This document shows positions 10,110-20,473 of a stretch of DNA of 64,000 nt, piece after piece. The notes beneath the pieces are model-generated. The model ran no database searches and was not told the DNA's origin. It worked only from the letters and a program-made list of their open reading frames with translations. The translations under genes were made by a program, and so were the position numbers. The DNA comes from Ceratobasidium sp. AG-K (taxonomy: Eukaryota > Basidiomycota > Agaricomycetes > Cantharellales > Ceratobasidiaceae): positions 310,001 to 374,000 of the forward strand of contig JAWNGF010000007.1 in NCBI GenBank assembly GCA_037039685.1, in the 5' to 3' direction. Position 1 is the stretch's first letter; each line of letters starts with the position of its first letter.

Positions 10110-10563
10110 TGTTGTAAGCTTCTTCTTGGTGGCTGTAAGGCAAGCCGCAATGGGGAGTGGACAGCACTAAGACCTAAGTGACCTCTTGAACCGCAACACA
10201 CTTAAGTGTCTGTAGGCTCTTGAGGGTAGGGGTGGTTCAAAGTGTCACTCAAAGGGGATGTTTGACGAGACAAAACAAGCTGGGGTTACCAGGCTTGTTG
10301 GTCCTCTATATATAATCAAGAAGTGGCCGAGTCATACAAGGCGCAGCCACATGAGTCATACAGTCTACCAGTCAGGAGTGTCCATGTGAGTCATGCTGTA
10401 TGAACAGACATGACTTGTACAAAGCACAGCCGCGTTACACAATGTAACAGAATAACCACAAGAAGGTGGCAACGCGGCAAATGGAGACGAGAACGTAACG
10501 TAAAGAAGGAGACAGGAGGGCGAGACAACGGGTGAGTCCGATGGAGTGAGCTAGCTCACGACA
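10110..10563 (-). repeat. R2 5' LTR with promoter
   Basis: 454-bp copy of 3339-3792. Its outer end CTCACGACA is followed by the CACCA duplication and by the continuation of the R1 integrase. It contains the R2 TATA box and the predicted transcript start. Confidence 0.95.
10307..10314 (-). promoter_or_regulatory. TATA box in the R2 5' LTR
   Basis: TATATATA reading toward the gag gene, about 26-33 nt upstream of the sequence CCCCAGCTTGTTTTGT that pairs with the primer-binding site. The spacing fits transcription starting at or just before that sequence. Confidence 0.6.
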
Positions 10564-12538
10564 CACCACCTTCCATCCAGAGACTGATGGCCTTGCGGAG
10601 AAAACAAACCAGTGGCTAGAAGGATGGCTGAGAATATTTTGCAACCATTGACAAGATGACTGGGCCAAATGGCTACCTATCGCAGAATTCTGCCACAACA
10701 ATCACAGGAATTGCATCACAAGCAAGTCACCCTTCAAAATTGTCTATGGAATGACTCCAAAGTGGACCATTGAGGATTACATGACCCAATCTCCGGAAGG
10801 CGACAAATGGACAAACGATATGAAGGCTGTGTGGGAAGAAGCAAAAGCTATGATGGAGTACCATCAGACAAGAGAAGAACTTCCAAAAACACTTTACAAG
10901 GAAGGAGACAACGTGTGGCTCCTGACTACCAACATCAAAACTAGGCGCCCAAGCAAGAAGCTTGATGACAAAAAGACCAGCCCCTTTGTTGTCAAAAAAC
11001 AAATCTCTTCACACGCCTACCAACTTGACCTCCCCAAGTCCATGAGAATACATGACGTCTTCCATGGAAACATGCTGACTCACTACAAAGAAGATGTGGA
11101 TTTCCATCGGAATCAACCCCGACCTCCGCCGATTGTTACGGAAGAAGGGGAGGAGGAATACGAAGTAGAAAGGATCATTGATTGGCATCAAGACCCTGAC
11201 AGACTGAAATATTGCATCAGGTGGAAAGGATATGGACCTCTAGCAGACACAGAAGAAAGGGCAGAAAAATTTGCAGATATGACTCCAGTGATGAGAAAGT
11301 TCCAGAAGGACTTTCCCACCGGTCCTTTTCCCCCAAATTTCAAACCACATGAATACAAAAGGGCAAGAGGAAAGGCAGCTGAAGTCCTCATCCCAGCTAC
11401 TCAGCCTACTATTCCCAGTCCGCTCTTAGCCAACACGCCCAAACTTTCAAAAAACTTTTCCTCACCTTTGCAATGGCCCCCATCCGCTCCAACAACACTG
11501 CCGCCGCTGCCCGCCTTGCCTCCTACAGGCTCAGCGCTGCCTACAGCAAAGCCATCGTGGCTGGTGGACCTGGAGAGTTTGCCATCAACTGCAGGGCTAC
11601 AGCGCCCTGGACCCTCAAGGAGGCCAGGAAACTGGCCAACAATCTTGAGCCCGGGGTTCACCTCGGCTACATCCCTCTCGCCAAGCGTGGCAACCTCAAG
11701 TGGGACAAGGAGCGCAAATCCCTCATCCACCCCCAACTTGGCTCCCTCCTCTGGGTCAGCCACCCTGACGCCCAGCCCTCTGACCCCACCAACATCAGCC
11801 GCAGCAAGTACTACCATTGCCAAGGGTGCATCGGACTCACCGTCCGCAATGTGGTCACAAGGAGCGCCAATGCCTGGAACAGGGACACTGGCTACAAGTG
11901 GGAAGGAGACAATTGGTTCAAGCGTGAGACCAACCCCCGCGTTGCCTTGGCCAATGGAGGACACGTCGACAGCGACGGAATCTGGTGGAGCAATTGCTCC
12001 TACGACTTCACCAGCGGATGGCCTGCCCCTTGTGAGTGGCAGAAGAAACCTGAACCACCAGTCGCTGACAACACTTACCCCAATCCCCCTTTCAACATTG
12101 TCAATTGGACAGCTGAAGAAACCAAGCCCCAGCCCGCTGCCTATGACCACCTGGAGTCAGGCGAAATCAAGAAGAAGACAGTTGTTGTCCCTCCCCCTCC
12201 CCCTATCACCGACGAAGATGCCGAGTGAGTCGAGCGGGAATGGAACGCAACCTGGGATAGGGCCCGGGAAAACATCGAAGCCCTTATTGCCAACGTTGGG
12301 CAAGCAATCGCCAACCTCGAGCCCCACCCGCCAGCCGATTGCATGCCCTGCGACGCCAATGTCCTGGAGGCCTACCGCCTTGTCCAGTGCGGATCCTGGA
12401 CGGTCGACCAGCTCAACAAGTGGCTCGACCACCGACAAGAGCAGTGGGTGCTCCGCGAGCAGCAAGAGCTCAAGCGCTTGCAGCAACAACACCAGGAAGA
12501 GCTCGACAGGCTCTACCAAGAGAAGTGGGACCGCATGA
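10564..12538 (+). pseudogene. R1 pol, 3' part: C-terminal integrase and chromodomain
   Basis: Continues the R1 integrase after R2. [15 protein letters not shown] supplies the third catalytic residue (Glu region), then comes TGA at 10649-10651 where R2 has Arg (NYRQDDW). The SH3-like integrase tail follows (GDNVWLLTTNIKTRRPSKKL), then a chromodomain (EYEVERIIDWHQDPDR...IRWKGYG, ~11155-11320). From about 11400 the frame becomes Ser/Thr/Pro-rich and overlaps ORF3; it stays open to 12538 but probably has no selected function there. Confidence 0.85.
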
Positions 12539-12621
12539 ACAAGGTCCTTGAATTGGACATGCAGAACCTTGCGGAATGGGTTGGATGGTTGGAGCTAAAG
12601 GAATGGGTTGCCCGCAGATAG
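11473..12621 (+). CDS. R1 ORF3, accessory protein overlapping the end of pol (one internal stop)
   Basis: ATG at 11473 (MAPIRSNNTAAAARLASY...) opens a frame in the -1 register relative to pol. It runs to a TGA at 12226-12228 and stays open to TAG at 12619-12621, about 382 codons if the TGA is a lesion. The first part carries an LGSLLWVSHPD stretch, a C-x2-C motif (YHCQGC) and NVVTRSANAW, each with a counterpart in R2 ORF3. The last part is a long charged, probably coiled-coil helix (EQQELKRLQQQHQEELDRLY). The stop sits between these parts, so R1 could also encode two pieces. Function unknown. Confidence 0.6.
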
Positions 12622-12661
12622 GTCCAGGCGCTCCACTACCTGGCCCTATGTGGGGGGGCAA

Positions 12662-13151
12662 TGTCGTGACCTGTCCCGCCCTCTGTCTCTCTTTCTGTGG
12701 ACTCGTGGCTTGTATCGGCGCCTTAAGCGCCTCTTCTGTATAGATGTGCCCTCTCCCTCGCTTAGTGAGGTGTATGGATGACATGTCACCATGAGTCATA
12801 TGACTCATGCTGTTTTCTATTGGCTGGCCTGAGCAGCCCCCTTTATGACTTGGACTCTGACTTGGGCTTGTGACTCATGTACTTAGTATGACTCACTCAC
12901 CTCTTGCCTATATATACTGGCTTGCAAGCATGGTTACCCCCAGCTTGCTTTGCCTTGTCAACTCTCCCTGCAGTGTGTGATCAGAGGCACTTGGCTACTT
13001 AGCCACTACAGCAGCCACTTGGGATTTGGAGCTAGGACTTCTACTTAGAAGCTAGCAATTTCCCTTAGCAATTTAGTCTACTTAGACTTATCACTCACAG
13101 TCAACAAGGCGATTAGCAGTTGTCAACTCTACTACTTAGCAGGTTGCAACA
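12662..13151 (+). repeat. R1 3' LTR
   Basis: Starts TGTCGTGACC right after a G-rich tract (TGTGGGGGGGCAA, 12649-12661) that serves as polypurine tract, and ends ...TTGCAACA. It contains a TATATATA box followed by CCCAGCTTGCTTTGCCTTG, laid out like the R2 LTR. R3 protease-coding sequence begins immediately after, which fixes the right edge. The 5' LTR lies outside the window, so this end is judged from one copy only. Confidence 0.7.
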
Positions 13152-13156
13152 CAAGT

Positions 13157-13630
13157 TGTCTATCAAGGCCATCCTTGCCTGGATCAGTTCTGACTGCCAT
13201 GATATGTGCTTTGTTTTCCAGTTGATAACAGGGTTTGCTTCTTCTAACCATTCCAGTCCTAGGATGAGTTTGGTTTCCCCAGTAGGCATAACAAAGAAGA
13301 CTTGTTTGAAGGTTCTTCCTTCTACTTCTAGTTCTAGTTTGGCCTTGAAACGTATTTGGTGAGAGAGCTCCTTCCCCTGGATGCCAATTACTTTTCATGG
13401 AGAGGGAAGCTCAATGAGAGGAATGTTGTTAAAGCAGGCCCAAGAGATGTCCATAAAGTTCTTTGATGCTCCTGAATCAATGAGAGTAGGGATTGGTTCT
13501 GTGATTCTGGTGATGTTTGTGTAAACAATGGTTGATTTGTTTGTTGCTCTAAGGTACATTGTTTCCACTACCGGTACTTTGGTCTCTCCACACACAGTTA
13601 GAGGGAGACCCCTTCTTTTCCTGAATCCTC
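13157..13630 (-). pseudogene. R3 pol, protease fragment
   Basis: Aligns with the R2 protease region: RATNKSTIVYTNITRITEPI, LIDSGASKNFMDISWA, then the LEVEGRTFKQ-type segment out of frame. A frameshift near 13397-13400 separates the two parts. The fragment ends at the R1 insertion. Confidence 0.8.
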
Positions 13631-15580
13631 TATGATTGTTGCCTCTCTTCCCTTTATGCTGGGTTCGGTCGTTATCCATTCCTTGGATGAGCATTTGAGT
13701 GAACGGTGACCTTCTTGTCTGCACTTCAGACATCAGTTTGATGCTATCCTTGCCTTGTATACTTTGTCTGGAAGCTGCTTTGTAGAGGTTTGCCTGCTAG
13801 TGGTCGATTGGGGTGTCTTCTTCCCAGTAGAGGCCTTGATTTGTTGTAATTTCTGGTCAATAGAGATTGCGAGAGTGATCCACTGATTAAGGTTAAGGTG
13901 CCTTTCGGTTCCATCCTTGTTGATGAGGGAAAGCTCAAATCGTGCCACTTCTGTTTTGATTTCAGGTTTGAGTCCCTCCTTGAATTGGTTGATAAGAGCT
14001 TCTTCCCCCCAATTGACGTCAACCATGTGAAAGCGGAATTCCGTTGCATAATTTGCTACTGAGTTGACCTGTTTGCTTTTTTGGATATCAGCCTCTGCCT
14101 TGGCCTTCTTGTTAGGGTCGCTGAATTGCTCCATGAAGTGTGTTTTGAATGTTTCCCATGACCTTAGGTTTGGATCTGGAACTCCATTGTTCATAGATTG
14201 TAGCAACACCTGCACCCAATGTGTAGCAGATCTGTTGTCTGATTTAAAATTGGCTAAAGCTTCTCTAATTTGTTCTTGTCCTGAACTGTATTGGTCGCCC
14301 AACCTGACAAAGTAGCTCTCCATTTGGGTGATGAACATTTCTGCTCCCTCTCCTTTCTTCCCGTCAAAAGCCTCTGGTCTAGTTACCTTTGGGCGCCTGA
14401 TTTCCCTTCTGTTGTCAGGGTTTTCAGAAAGCTGACGTAGCCTTTGTTCCAATTTGTTGAGTCTGGTAGATTCTGCTTTGGGGTGGGGAGGTGATACAGC
14501 ATGTAGGGATGCTTCATCCATCTGTTCGCACATGTTGTTGATTGTTTCTTGCATGGTGTTAATTTGTCCGATTGCGATTCTTCCGTCTCCCCTTAGTCTT
14601 TCTAGTCCTTGGGTGACTGCTTCATTCCAGGCTAACTGTGCCTGCCTTGTGGTGTTAAGATCTTCCTGTACATTTTTTACCAGTCCTTGTGTGTTTGTGA
14701 CTTTGTTCCTTAGGCGGATTATGTCTTGCCCAACCAGGAAGCTGTTATGTTCACTGTTTTGTGTGGCGGTAAGGATATCTGTCAGGGTCCCTTGTAGGTT
14801 GTTGAGGGAATCATTGAAGATTTGTTGGTTATTAGCCAATACTTGAGTAGATTGTTCTAACCCGTTGAGTCTTCTGTTGATTGTTATCCTCATTCCATCA
14901 ATAATCCTTAAGAGTGCGTTGTGTCTTCCAAGGTGAAGATTGTCGAGGTCATCAAGATTACTAATCACGGTTCTACCACTGGAGCTAGAACTTGAGCTGG
15001 GAATCCTAGGGACGTCTTGGCCTTCAGTTGCTGTTGGTTGCTGGGAATACCCTTGTGGTACATATGGCGGTGCTGGGTTAACTGGTGTCACAGCTTGAGA
15101 GCTTATTTGGACTGGACCGGCATTGGTGATAGTTCCCGTAATTGAGGGCACTTGAGGAGTGTGGGAAATGTGCAGCATGGGAGGGGGTCTGATAGGAACA
15201 AGGGATACGCCCCCGTGAGCTTCAGGTTGAGGGGAAAAAAACTGTCTTCTGGGTCCCATAGGCCATAGTGGACGTGATGGGCCTGGGGATGTGTTAGAGA
15301 TTGGGATTCAAATTGTGACCAGTGTGGGGTTGTCGGTAATATCCCCTGGTTCCCTAGTAACAAAGGTAGGTTCTTCCTGTACAACTGAAACATTCTCAGC
15401 ATTGAATGTTCCAGGCATAGAGGCTTGGCTTTGTGGGTGAGACCTTGCTGGTCCTCTGGCCCGTGCTTGTGCAATATCTTGCTCATTGAGGGAACTTGTA
15501 GGTCTTGAAGCCCTACTTGGTCCTCTCCTTGTTGAGAGTGGTGTTGCAAGGCGTGACCCCACGTCCTCCTGTATGGACAT
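13631..15580 (-). pseudogene. R3 gag with in-frame stops
   Basis: Starts MSIQEDVGSR, like R2 Gag (MSIQEDGGSR). A TGA at 15308-15310 replaces an Arg present in R2 (VIRIPT), and a second TGA at 13733-13735 replaces the Arg before the zinc knuckle (R2 NRCLKC). The zinc knuckle itself is still readable after that stop (CLKCRQEGHRSLKC). The middle part runs uninterrupted for about 500 codons. Confidence 0.85.
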
Positions 15581-15588
15581 GATTGTAA

Positions 15589-15600
15589 AGCTTGTTTTGT
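15589..15600 (-). other. R3 primer-binding site (self-priming type)
   Basis: Same 12-mer as in R2 (ACAAAACAAGCT on the minus strand), two bases inside the 5' LTR. It is exactly complementary to the minus-strand LTR sequence at 15763-15774. Confidence 0.65.
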
Positions 15601-15602
15601 AA

Positions 15603-16051
15603 TGTTGTAAGCTTCTTCTTGGAGGCTATGAGGAAAGCCGCAATGGAGAGTGGACAGTACTAAGACCTAAGTGACCTCTTGAACCGCAACACACTTAAGT
15701 GTCTGTAGGCTCTTGAGGGTAGGGGTGGTTCAAAGTGTCACTCAAAGGGGATGTTTGACGAGACAAAACAAGCTGGGGTTACCAGGCTTGTTGGTCCTCT
15801 ATATATATTCACAAAGTGGCCAAGTCATACAAAGCGCAGCCACATGAGTCAAACAAAACAGCCAGTCAGGAGTGTCCATGTGAGTCATGCTGTATGAACA
15901 GACATGACTTGTACAAAGCACAGCCGCGTTACACAATGTAACAGAATAACCACAAGAAGGTGGCAACGCGGCAAATGGAAACACAACACAGAGAAAGAAA
16001 CAGGTGGGCGAGACAACAGGCGAGTCCAATGGAGGGAGCTGGCTCACAACA
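15603..16051 (-). repeat. R3 5' LTR
   Basis: 449 bp, clearly related to the R2 LTRs (TGTTGTAAGC ... CTCACAACA) with many substitutions and small indels. Contains TATATATA and the ACAAAACAAGCT sequence. The second LTR is not in the window. Confidence 0.85.
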
Positions 16052-18516
16052 GGAAGGTGTTTGTGCACTTACTGAAGCACAAGAGCAACTACCTGGTTCA
16101 TTTCAAGGACCTAAAAGTGTCAGTGGAAAACCTAACAGGCAAGCAGATCAAACATCTACATACCAATGGTGGAGGCAAATACAGATTGAATGCTTTTGAA
16201 TCTTGGCTCAAATTGCATGGGATCAAGCACCAGAAGACCAAGGCAGACTCATCAGCCAGCAATGCTGTTGCCAAGCAAGCTATTCAAATGTTAAACAACA
16301 GTCAGCAATCAATGCAAGCTGATTCCGACTTACCTAGCAAGTACTGGGGATTGGCCATTGTCCATGCTGCATACATCTGGAATGTCACACCGAAACACTC
16401 ACTCAATGGCCAGACCCCAGATGAGGTATTCCTAGGCAAGATTCCCAATGTATCTTGACTCCGTACATTTGGCTGCAAGGCCTGGGCCCGAGTACCCAAC
16501 AATGAGTGTACTAAGCTCCAAGCAAGATCGCTCAAGTGCACCTACCTCAGATTTGCACCAAATCGCAAGGCCCACATCGTCATTCAAGACTCGATCGGTC
16601 ATATAATCACCTCACGTGACGTGGTATTCGACAAAGGAGGCGAGACTCGCCAGCAGGTTATAATTGAAGACCTTGAGAGTGAGCCACTGCCAGAGCAAGT
16701 GGGCAACAAGGATAGTCCTGAACCCAAGCCAGAAGCCGTCGATTCAGCGCCAGAGGAAGTGCTGTCCAAGGAAGAGAGAGATGCGGAGCCAGAGCTGCAG
16801 CAAGTGCCACCAGAAGAGCTAAACGTCGAGCCAGACCCACTAGCTGCACCAGCAATGCCTCCTGGACGATCCGGGAGAGCTACCAGACCGCCCTTACGAT
16901 ACAGCGAAGGAGTGGGCGCCCAGAACGAGACCGCCACATGAGCTAACAGACCAGCAGACAAGAGCGCACATCATGTCTCAATCGAGCTTCCACCCGACAC
17001 GTTTGAAGAGGCGATGGCCCGTCCAGATGCCAACCTTTGGCTCGAGGCAATGACTGAAGAGATCAAGTTGATCACCGAGCACAAAGTTTGGAAGCCGGCC
17101 AAGCGACCTACACACAAGCGAGTCATCAAATGTTGCTGGGTATTCGCATACAAACGCAATGTCAATGGCGAAATTGTCAAGTACAAGGCAAGACTTGTCG
17201 CAAAGGGATTCCTCCAAACCCCAGGCATTGATTACATCGAAATCTTGTTGGCCGTCGCCGCTGCAAACGCATATAAGGTGCTTTTTAGCATCGTCGCAAG
17301 TGAAGACCTTGAGTTGCTCCAAATGGACATCAAAACGGCGTTTCTCCATGGCTTTATCGAAGAAGAACTCTATATGGAACAGCCAGAGGGTGTTGTCGAA
17401 GGCAATTATGTCTGGCAACTCGTCAAGGCACTGTATGGGCTGAAACAAGCTGCTCAAGCGTTCTATCTGCGACTCAAAGAGGTTCTTGAAGCACTTGGCT
17501 TTACCAGGACCGATAGTGACCATGCTGTATTCATACTCTGTGATGGCAATAACTTGGCAATAATTTTAGCTCACATCGACGACATGCTTCTAGCCAGTAA
17601 ACCTCTATCCTTTCTGGAGGGTATCAAGTCGAAAATGCGCAAATTGTTTGACATTTTTGATCTAGGCGAGGCACAGATATTTGTTGGGGTCGAAATCGAG
17701 CGCAATCGCGCAGCCGGCACACTGAAAATATGCCAAAAGCGATACATTCATGACATTATCACTTGATTCAGTATGGCTGAGTCAAAATCATGCGAAACGC
17801 CCATGGCCGAGTCTCCAAACCTGCCTAAACTCATGTCCCCCACCATAGATCAAACTCTTTATCAACAAGCTGTCGGATCGCTCATGTATGCGATGATATC
17901 CACTCGCCCCGACATCGCTTTTGCAACAGGATTGCTTGCACAACATGCAGAAAACCCGGGAGACAAGCATTGGCTGGCGATAAAGCGGGTTCTCAGGTAT
18001 CTTCAAGGCATGCAAAAGCTTGGAATTGTTTTTGATCGATCCAAACTGCTCAAACCCATTGGGTATGTCAATGCGGACTATGCTGGCAATCCTAATACAA
18101 GCCGATCGACTACTGGGTGGGCTTTCATAATGGCCAGAGGGGTTGTCACATGGTCATCTCAAAAACAGCCAGCCATTGCGCTATCCAGCACCAAAGCCAA
18201 ATACGTCACTGCTGCGAGTGCAGCATGGGAACTCATCTGGATACACCAATTCATTGCCAAACTCGGAGTTGCTGCTGATGGTCCGACTATGCTACTTACC
18301 AATAATCAATTGAGTATTGCAATAGCCAAGAACCCCATCAATCATCAAAACATAAAGCATATTTGAGTCAAACATCATTTTATTCATGAGATGGTTGCTC
18401 TCCACAAACTCGATCTGCAATTCATTCCAACTGACCAACAAGTTGCCGATGTGCTTACCAAGCCACTTGGATGCATCAAATTCCCCAGTTTTGTTACTGG
18501 GATGGGAATGTCTTAA
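16052..18516 (+). pseudogene. Copia pol: integrase, RT, RNase H, with several stops
   Basis: Integrase begins mid-domain (RKVFVHLLKHK...LTGKQIKHLHTNGGGKY). The usual D-N-G-G-E-Y reads TNGGGKY and the catalytic Glu region reads SNAVAKQA, so integrase is dead. RT has WVFAYKRNVNGEIVKYKARL, QMDIKTAFLHG, YGLKQAAQAFY and an HIDDMLL active site. RNase H/C-terminal part has YVNADYAGNPNTSRSTTGW, IALSSTKAKYV and VADVLTKPLG. Stops: TGA at 16456-16458, ~16938, 17764-17766 (before FSMAES, where copia elements usually have Arg-Phe) and 18364-18366. Confidence 0.88.
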
Positions 18517-18555
18517 TTCTTTTCTTTTCATTTTCCGCATGATCCTGAGTGGGTG

Positions 18556-18660
18556 TGTTGAATATTCAGTCTTATACATGTATATATGCATATCACATGA
18601 TTGTGTTGTTGTTTTTTTCTCTTTTTTGGGTACAATTTATCATGCGGTTCTCTACAATAT
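18556..18660 (+). repeat. Putative copia 3' LTR, left part
   Basis: TGTTGAATATTC directly after a G-rich GAGTGGGTG, about 40 bp past the end of the RNase H frame. TGTTGAATATT is a common copia LTR start. Includes TATATATGCATAT (TATA-like). Right end undetermined. Confidence 0.45.
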
Positions 18661-18853
18661 AACAAGTATGGGAGACGCCGCATGCCGGGCCAGGCAGAAA
18701 CAAAGGCAGAGGGAGATAAGGCAGCTGCAGAATGACTGCAAAAACCCAGGTGTAGGCAGAACAGGACATGGGAAAGGCAAGTGCAGACAGGAAAAAAAGG
18801 AAAACAAGAAAAATGAAATAGGACATGAACCAGTGCCCAGATGCCCTAATTAG

Positions 18854-20398
18854 TCAGCTGCAGTTCCGCACTTGGTGGCAGGCTTGGTAGGCGACCAGGA
18901 CTTGATGGTGACGCACATGCCAAACATGTACACTTCTTCCTGGCGGAGGTGGTCAGCAAGGGTTCCTGACGGATCCTCAAAGGCAAATGCAATTGACAAC
19001 CACGCCTTGATAAGTTTGGATGGATCAGAGACCCAATCTGGGAGGCGGGTCTAGGCAAGGTCCTTGAAAGCAGGGTTGGCATGCAGTTCTGCCAAGAGCA
19101 ACGGCATCAAGTGAGGTGACAATGCCCCTCCCAAAGGCTTGGTAGGGACATTTGCAATGGACAAGTAAGTCCAATTGCAATTGATGGAAAGACAGATGTA
19201 TGCATTGGGGACACAAGGATCCCCAGGGAGGAGCAGAGCAGCACAGATAGGGTCAAAGGTAGAAATAACTGCCTTCTGTGAGACATTTGTTGGGAACAAG
19301 ACAAGCAGGTTGCCAAACAAGGAACGCTGTACACCAAGACACCTGGCAGGGTTCCCAATGCAGTCTAACTCCCAGTTGATTGCAAGATGCACCTCCACAA
19401 GGGGGGCATCTCCAGCAAATTGTTCCTTGTACAAGCTTTTGCAGCTGACATGGATGATTGCGTGGTTATGCTTAGTATGTGGACAGGCAGTGGGGCTAGT
19501 TTTGGCAGGAGGGGCCTTGGCGGATGGCTTGGAAACCGGGGTGGCAGGGGGCTTGGAGGCACAAGGCTTCTTTGGCCTGGTTACAGCAGTCCAACCTGGC
19601 TGGGCTTGGGGTTGGGGTGGAGGGTTGGCAGGCCCATGGGGGTAGCCAGTGGTGCACTCTGTGGGGGGGAGGGCAGTGGTACGCTAGTTGCTGAGGGGGC
19701 AGGCTCCATGTCTTCATCTTTGACAATGGCTGCAGGCCTTGGTGGTTGGGCAGGTGCAACTGGGGGAACAGATTGCACAGAAAACTGAGGAGGGGGCGGG
19801 GCAGAGCCCCAGCAAGAGTGGGTCAGTGTAGGACCCCCAATGATGCAAAGGGGGAAGGTACAGCTGAGGCCTCCCGGCTTGCACCAGGGGTAAACTGTGG
19901 GATGGGTGGGGCAGACAGGTGGCGATGGGTGGGCCGGTCAGCTAGAGGCAACAAGGCGGAGACAATAGAAATGTCCTGACTCCAGGTAATCTCAACCAGG
20001 CCAAACATGTCCTGGATGTGTGAAATAATTTTGAGCACACCAATAAGGTTGGTGGCAACATTGCCAAGTTGGTTGCAGTTCCACTTGCACGAAAAAATCA
20101 TGTCAAAAGTTTTGCAATTTGGTGACTCAGAGAGAGCAGTAAGGTACTCAAGTAGATTGCAGGACTGGTGGTCAAGGTTGTTCATACATGCCTTGGCCTT
20201 TTCATCATCCTTTTGACTGGGATAATCTTTTATGGGTTCATGGTCAGACTCCCACTCCGCTTCATCATTGGGTTTGGTGGGATCTTCAGCCCTTGCGAAT
20301 GCGAAAGGCCCAGAGGATGGGGCAGGCGGCAGCAATACAGGATCAGAAGAAATAGCAGCGAGAAAATTCAGTTTTTTCAACTTGGACTTTGGTGGCAT
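18854..20398 (-). pseudogene. Decayed ORF1-like (gag-like) gene of a non-LTR retrotransposon
   Basis: Minus-strand frame starting MPPKSKLKKLNF at 20398 and shifting several times (breaks near 19823, 19580 and 19440). A TAG near 19051 is followed in the same sense by RLPDWVSDPSKL, SIAFAFEDPSGTLADHL and VYMFGMCVTIKSW. The segment N-V-P-T, ...RLPDWV..., SIAFAFEDPSG..., ..MFG..V.IK.W resembles the RNA-binding ORF1 region before the zinc knuckles in fungal LINEs. That assignment is from memory of the family, not a search. No reverse transcriptase follows, so at most a truncated ORF1 remains. Proline-rich middle. Confidence 0.45.
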
Positions 20399-20473
20399 GG
20401 TGGTGGTCGACGTGGAAGCATTGTCACATGATAGTGTTCCACATGGACTTGCGCTTCGGGGAAATTTTATCCT

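Larger units (their letters stand above)
3339..10563 (-). mobile_element. Ty3/gypsy chromodomain LTR retrotransposon R2, full length
   Basis: Complete element of 7,225 bp on the minus strand, with 454-bp LTRs at 3339-3792 (3' LTR) and 10110-10563 (5' LTR), both TG...CA, and a CACCA duplication at 3334-3338 and 10564-10568. Encodes Gag (8080-10080), Pol in the -1 frame (about 8134 down to 4163) and ORF3 (3834-4598). The LTRs differ at 6 of 454 positions by eye, so the insertion is fairly recent. The only lesion I see in Pol is a TGA at 7565-7567 where R1 has Arg. It sits in the R1 integrase; rejoining the flanks restores the R1 reading frame. Confidence 0.95.
1..13151 (+). mobile_element. Ty3/gypsy chromodomain LTR retrotransposon R1 (5' end outside window, split by R2)
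   Basis: Order on the + strand is gag, protease, reverse transcriptase, RNase H, integrase, chromodomain, an extra ORF3, a purine-rich tract and a 3' LTR, i.e. Ty3/Metaviridae. The element enters the window already inside gag. Its integrase is cut at 3338 by the R2 element and resumes at 10564, with the CACCA target duplication on both sides (3334-3338 and 10564-10568). The 3' LTR (12662-13151) abuts R3 sequence, so R1 inserted into R3. It is inactive: in-frame TGA in gag (247-249) and integrase (10649-10651), a 1-nt frameshift near 2885, and Asp-to-Asn changes in the protease and reverse transcriptase active sites. Confidence 0.9.
13152..16051 (-). mobile_element. Ty3/gypsy element R3, truncated by R1 insertion
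   Basis: Minus-strand element related to R2. Its 5' LTR is at 15603-16051, followed (leftward) by the same self-priming site, gag and the start of pol. It is cut at 13152 inside the protease region, where R1 is inserted; the rest of pol should lie left of the window. CAAGT at 13152-13156 should be one copy of the R1 target duplication. The right LTR end (CACAACA) abuts copia integrase sequence, so R3 inserted into the copia element. Several in-frame stops mark it as older than R2. Confidence 0.85.
16052..18660 (+). mobile_element. Ty1/copia LTR retrotransposon, 3' half, decayed
   Basis: Domain order is integrase, then reverse transcriptase, then RNase H, which is diagnostic for Ty1/copia. 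The 5' half was separated by the R3 insertion at 16051/16052. A likely 3' LTR start (TGTTGAATATTC) is at 18556, but its end cannot be set without a second copy, so the right limit is approximate. Confidence 0.85.

Noticed and set aside
10564..10720. A separate small gene after the R2 5' LTR
   Set aside because: It is the continuation of the R1 integrase; removing R2 and one CACCA restores the reading frame.
11401..12150. 249-codon frame on the minus strand opposite R1 ORF3
   Set aside because: Antisense of a codon-biased, GC-rich ORF; no motif, and the sense ORF3 has a homologue in R2.
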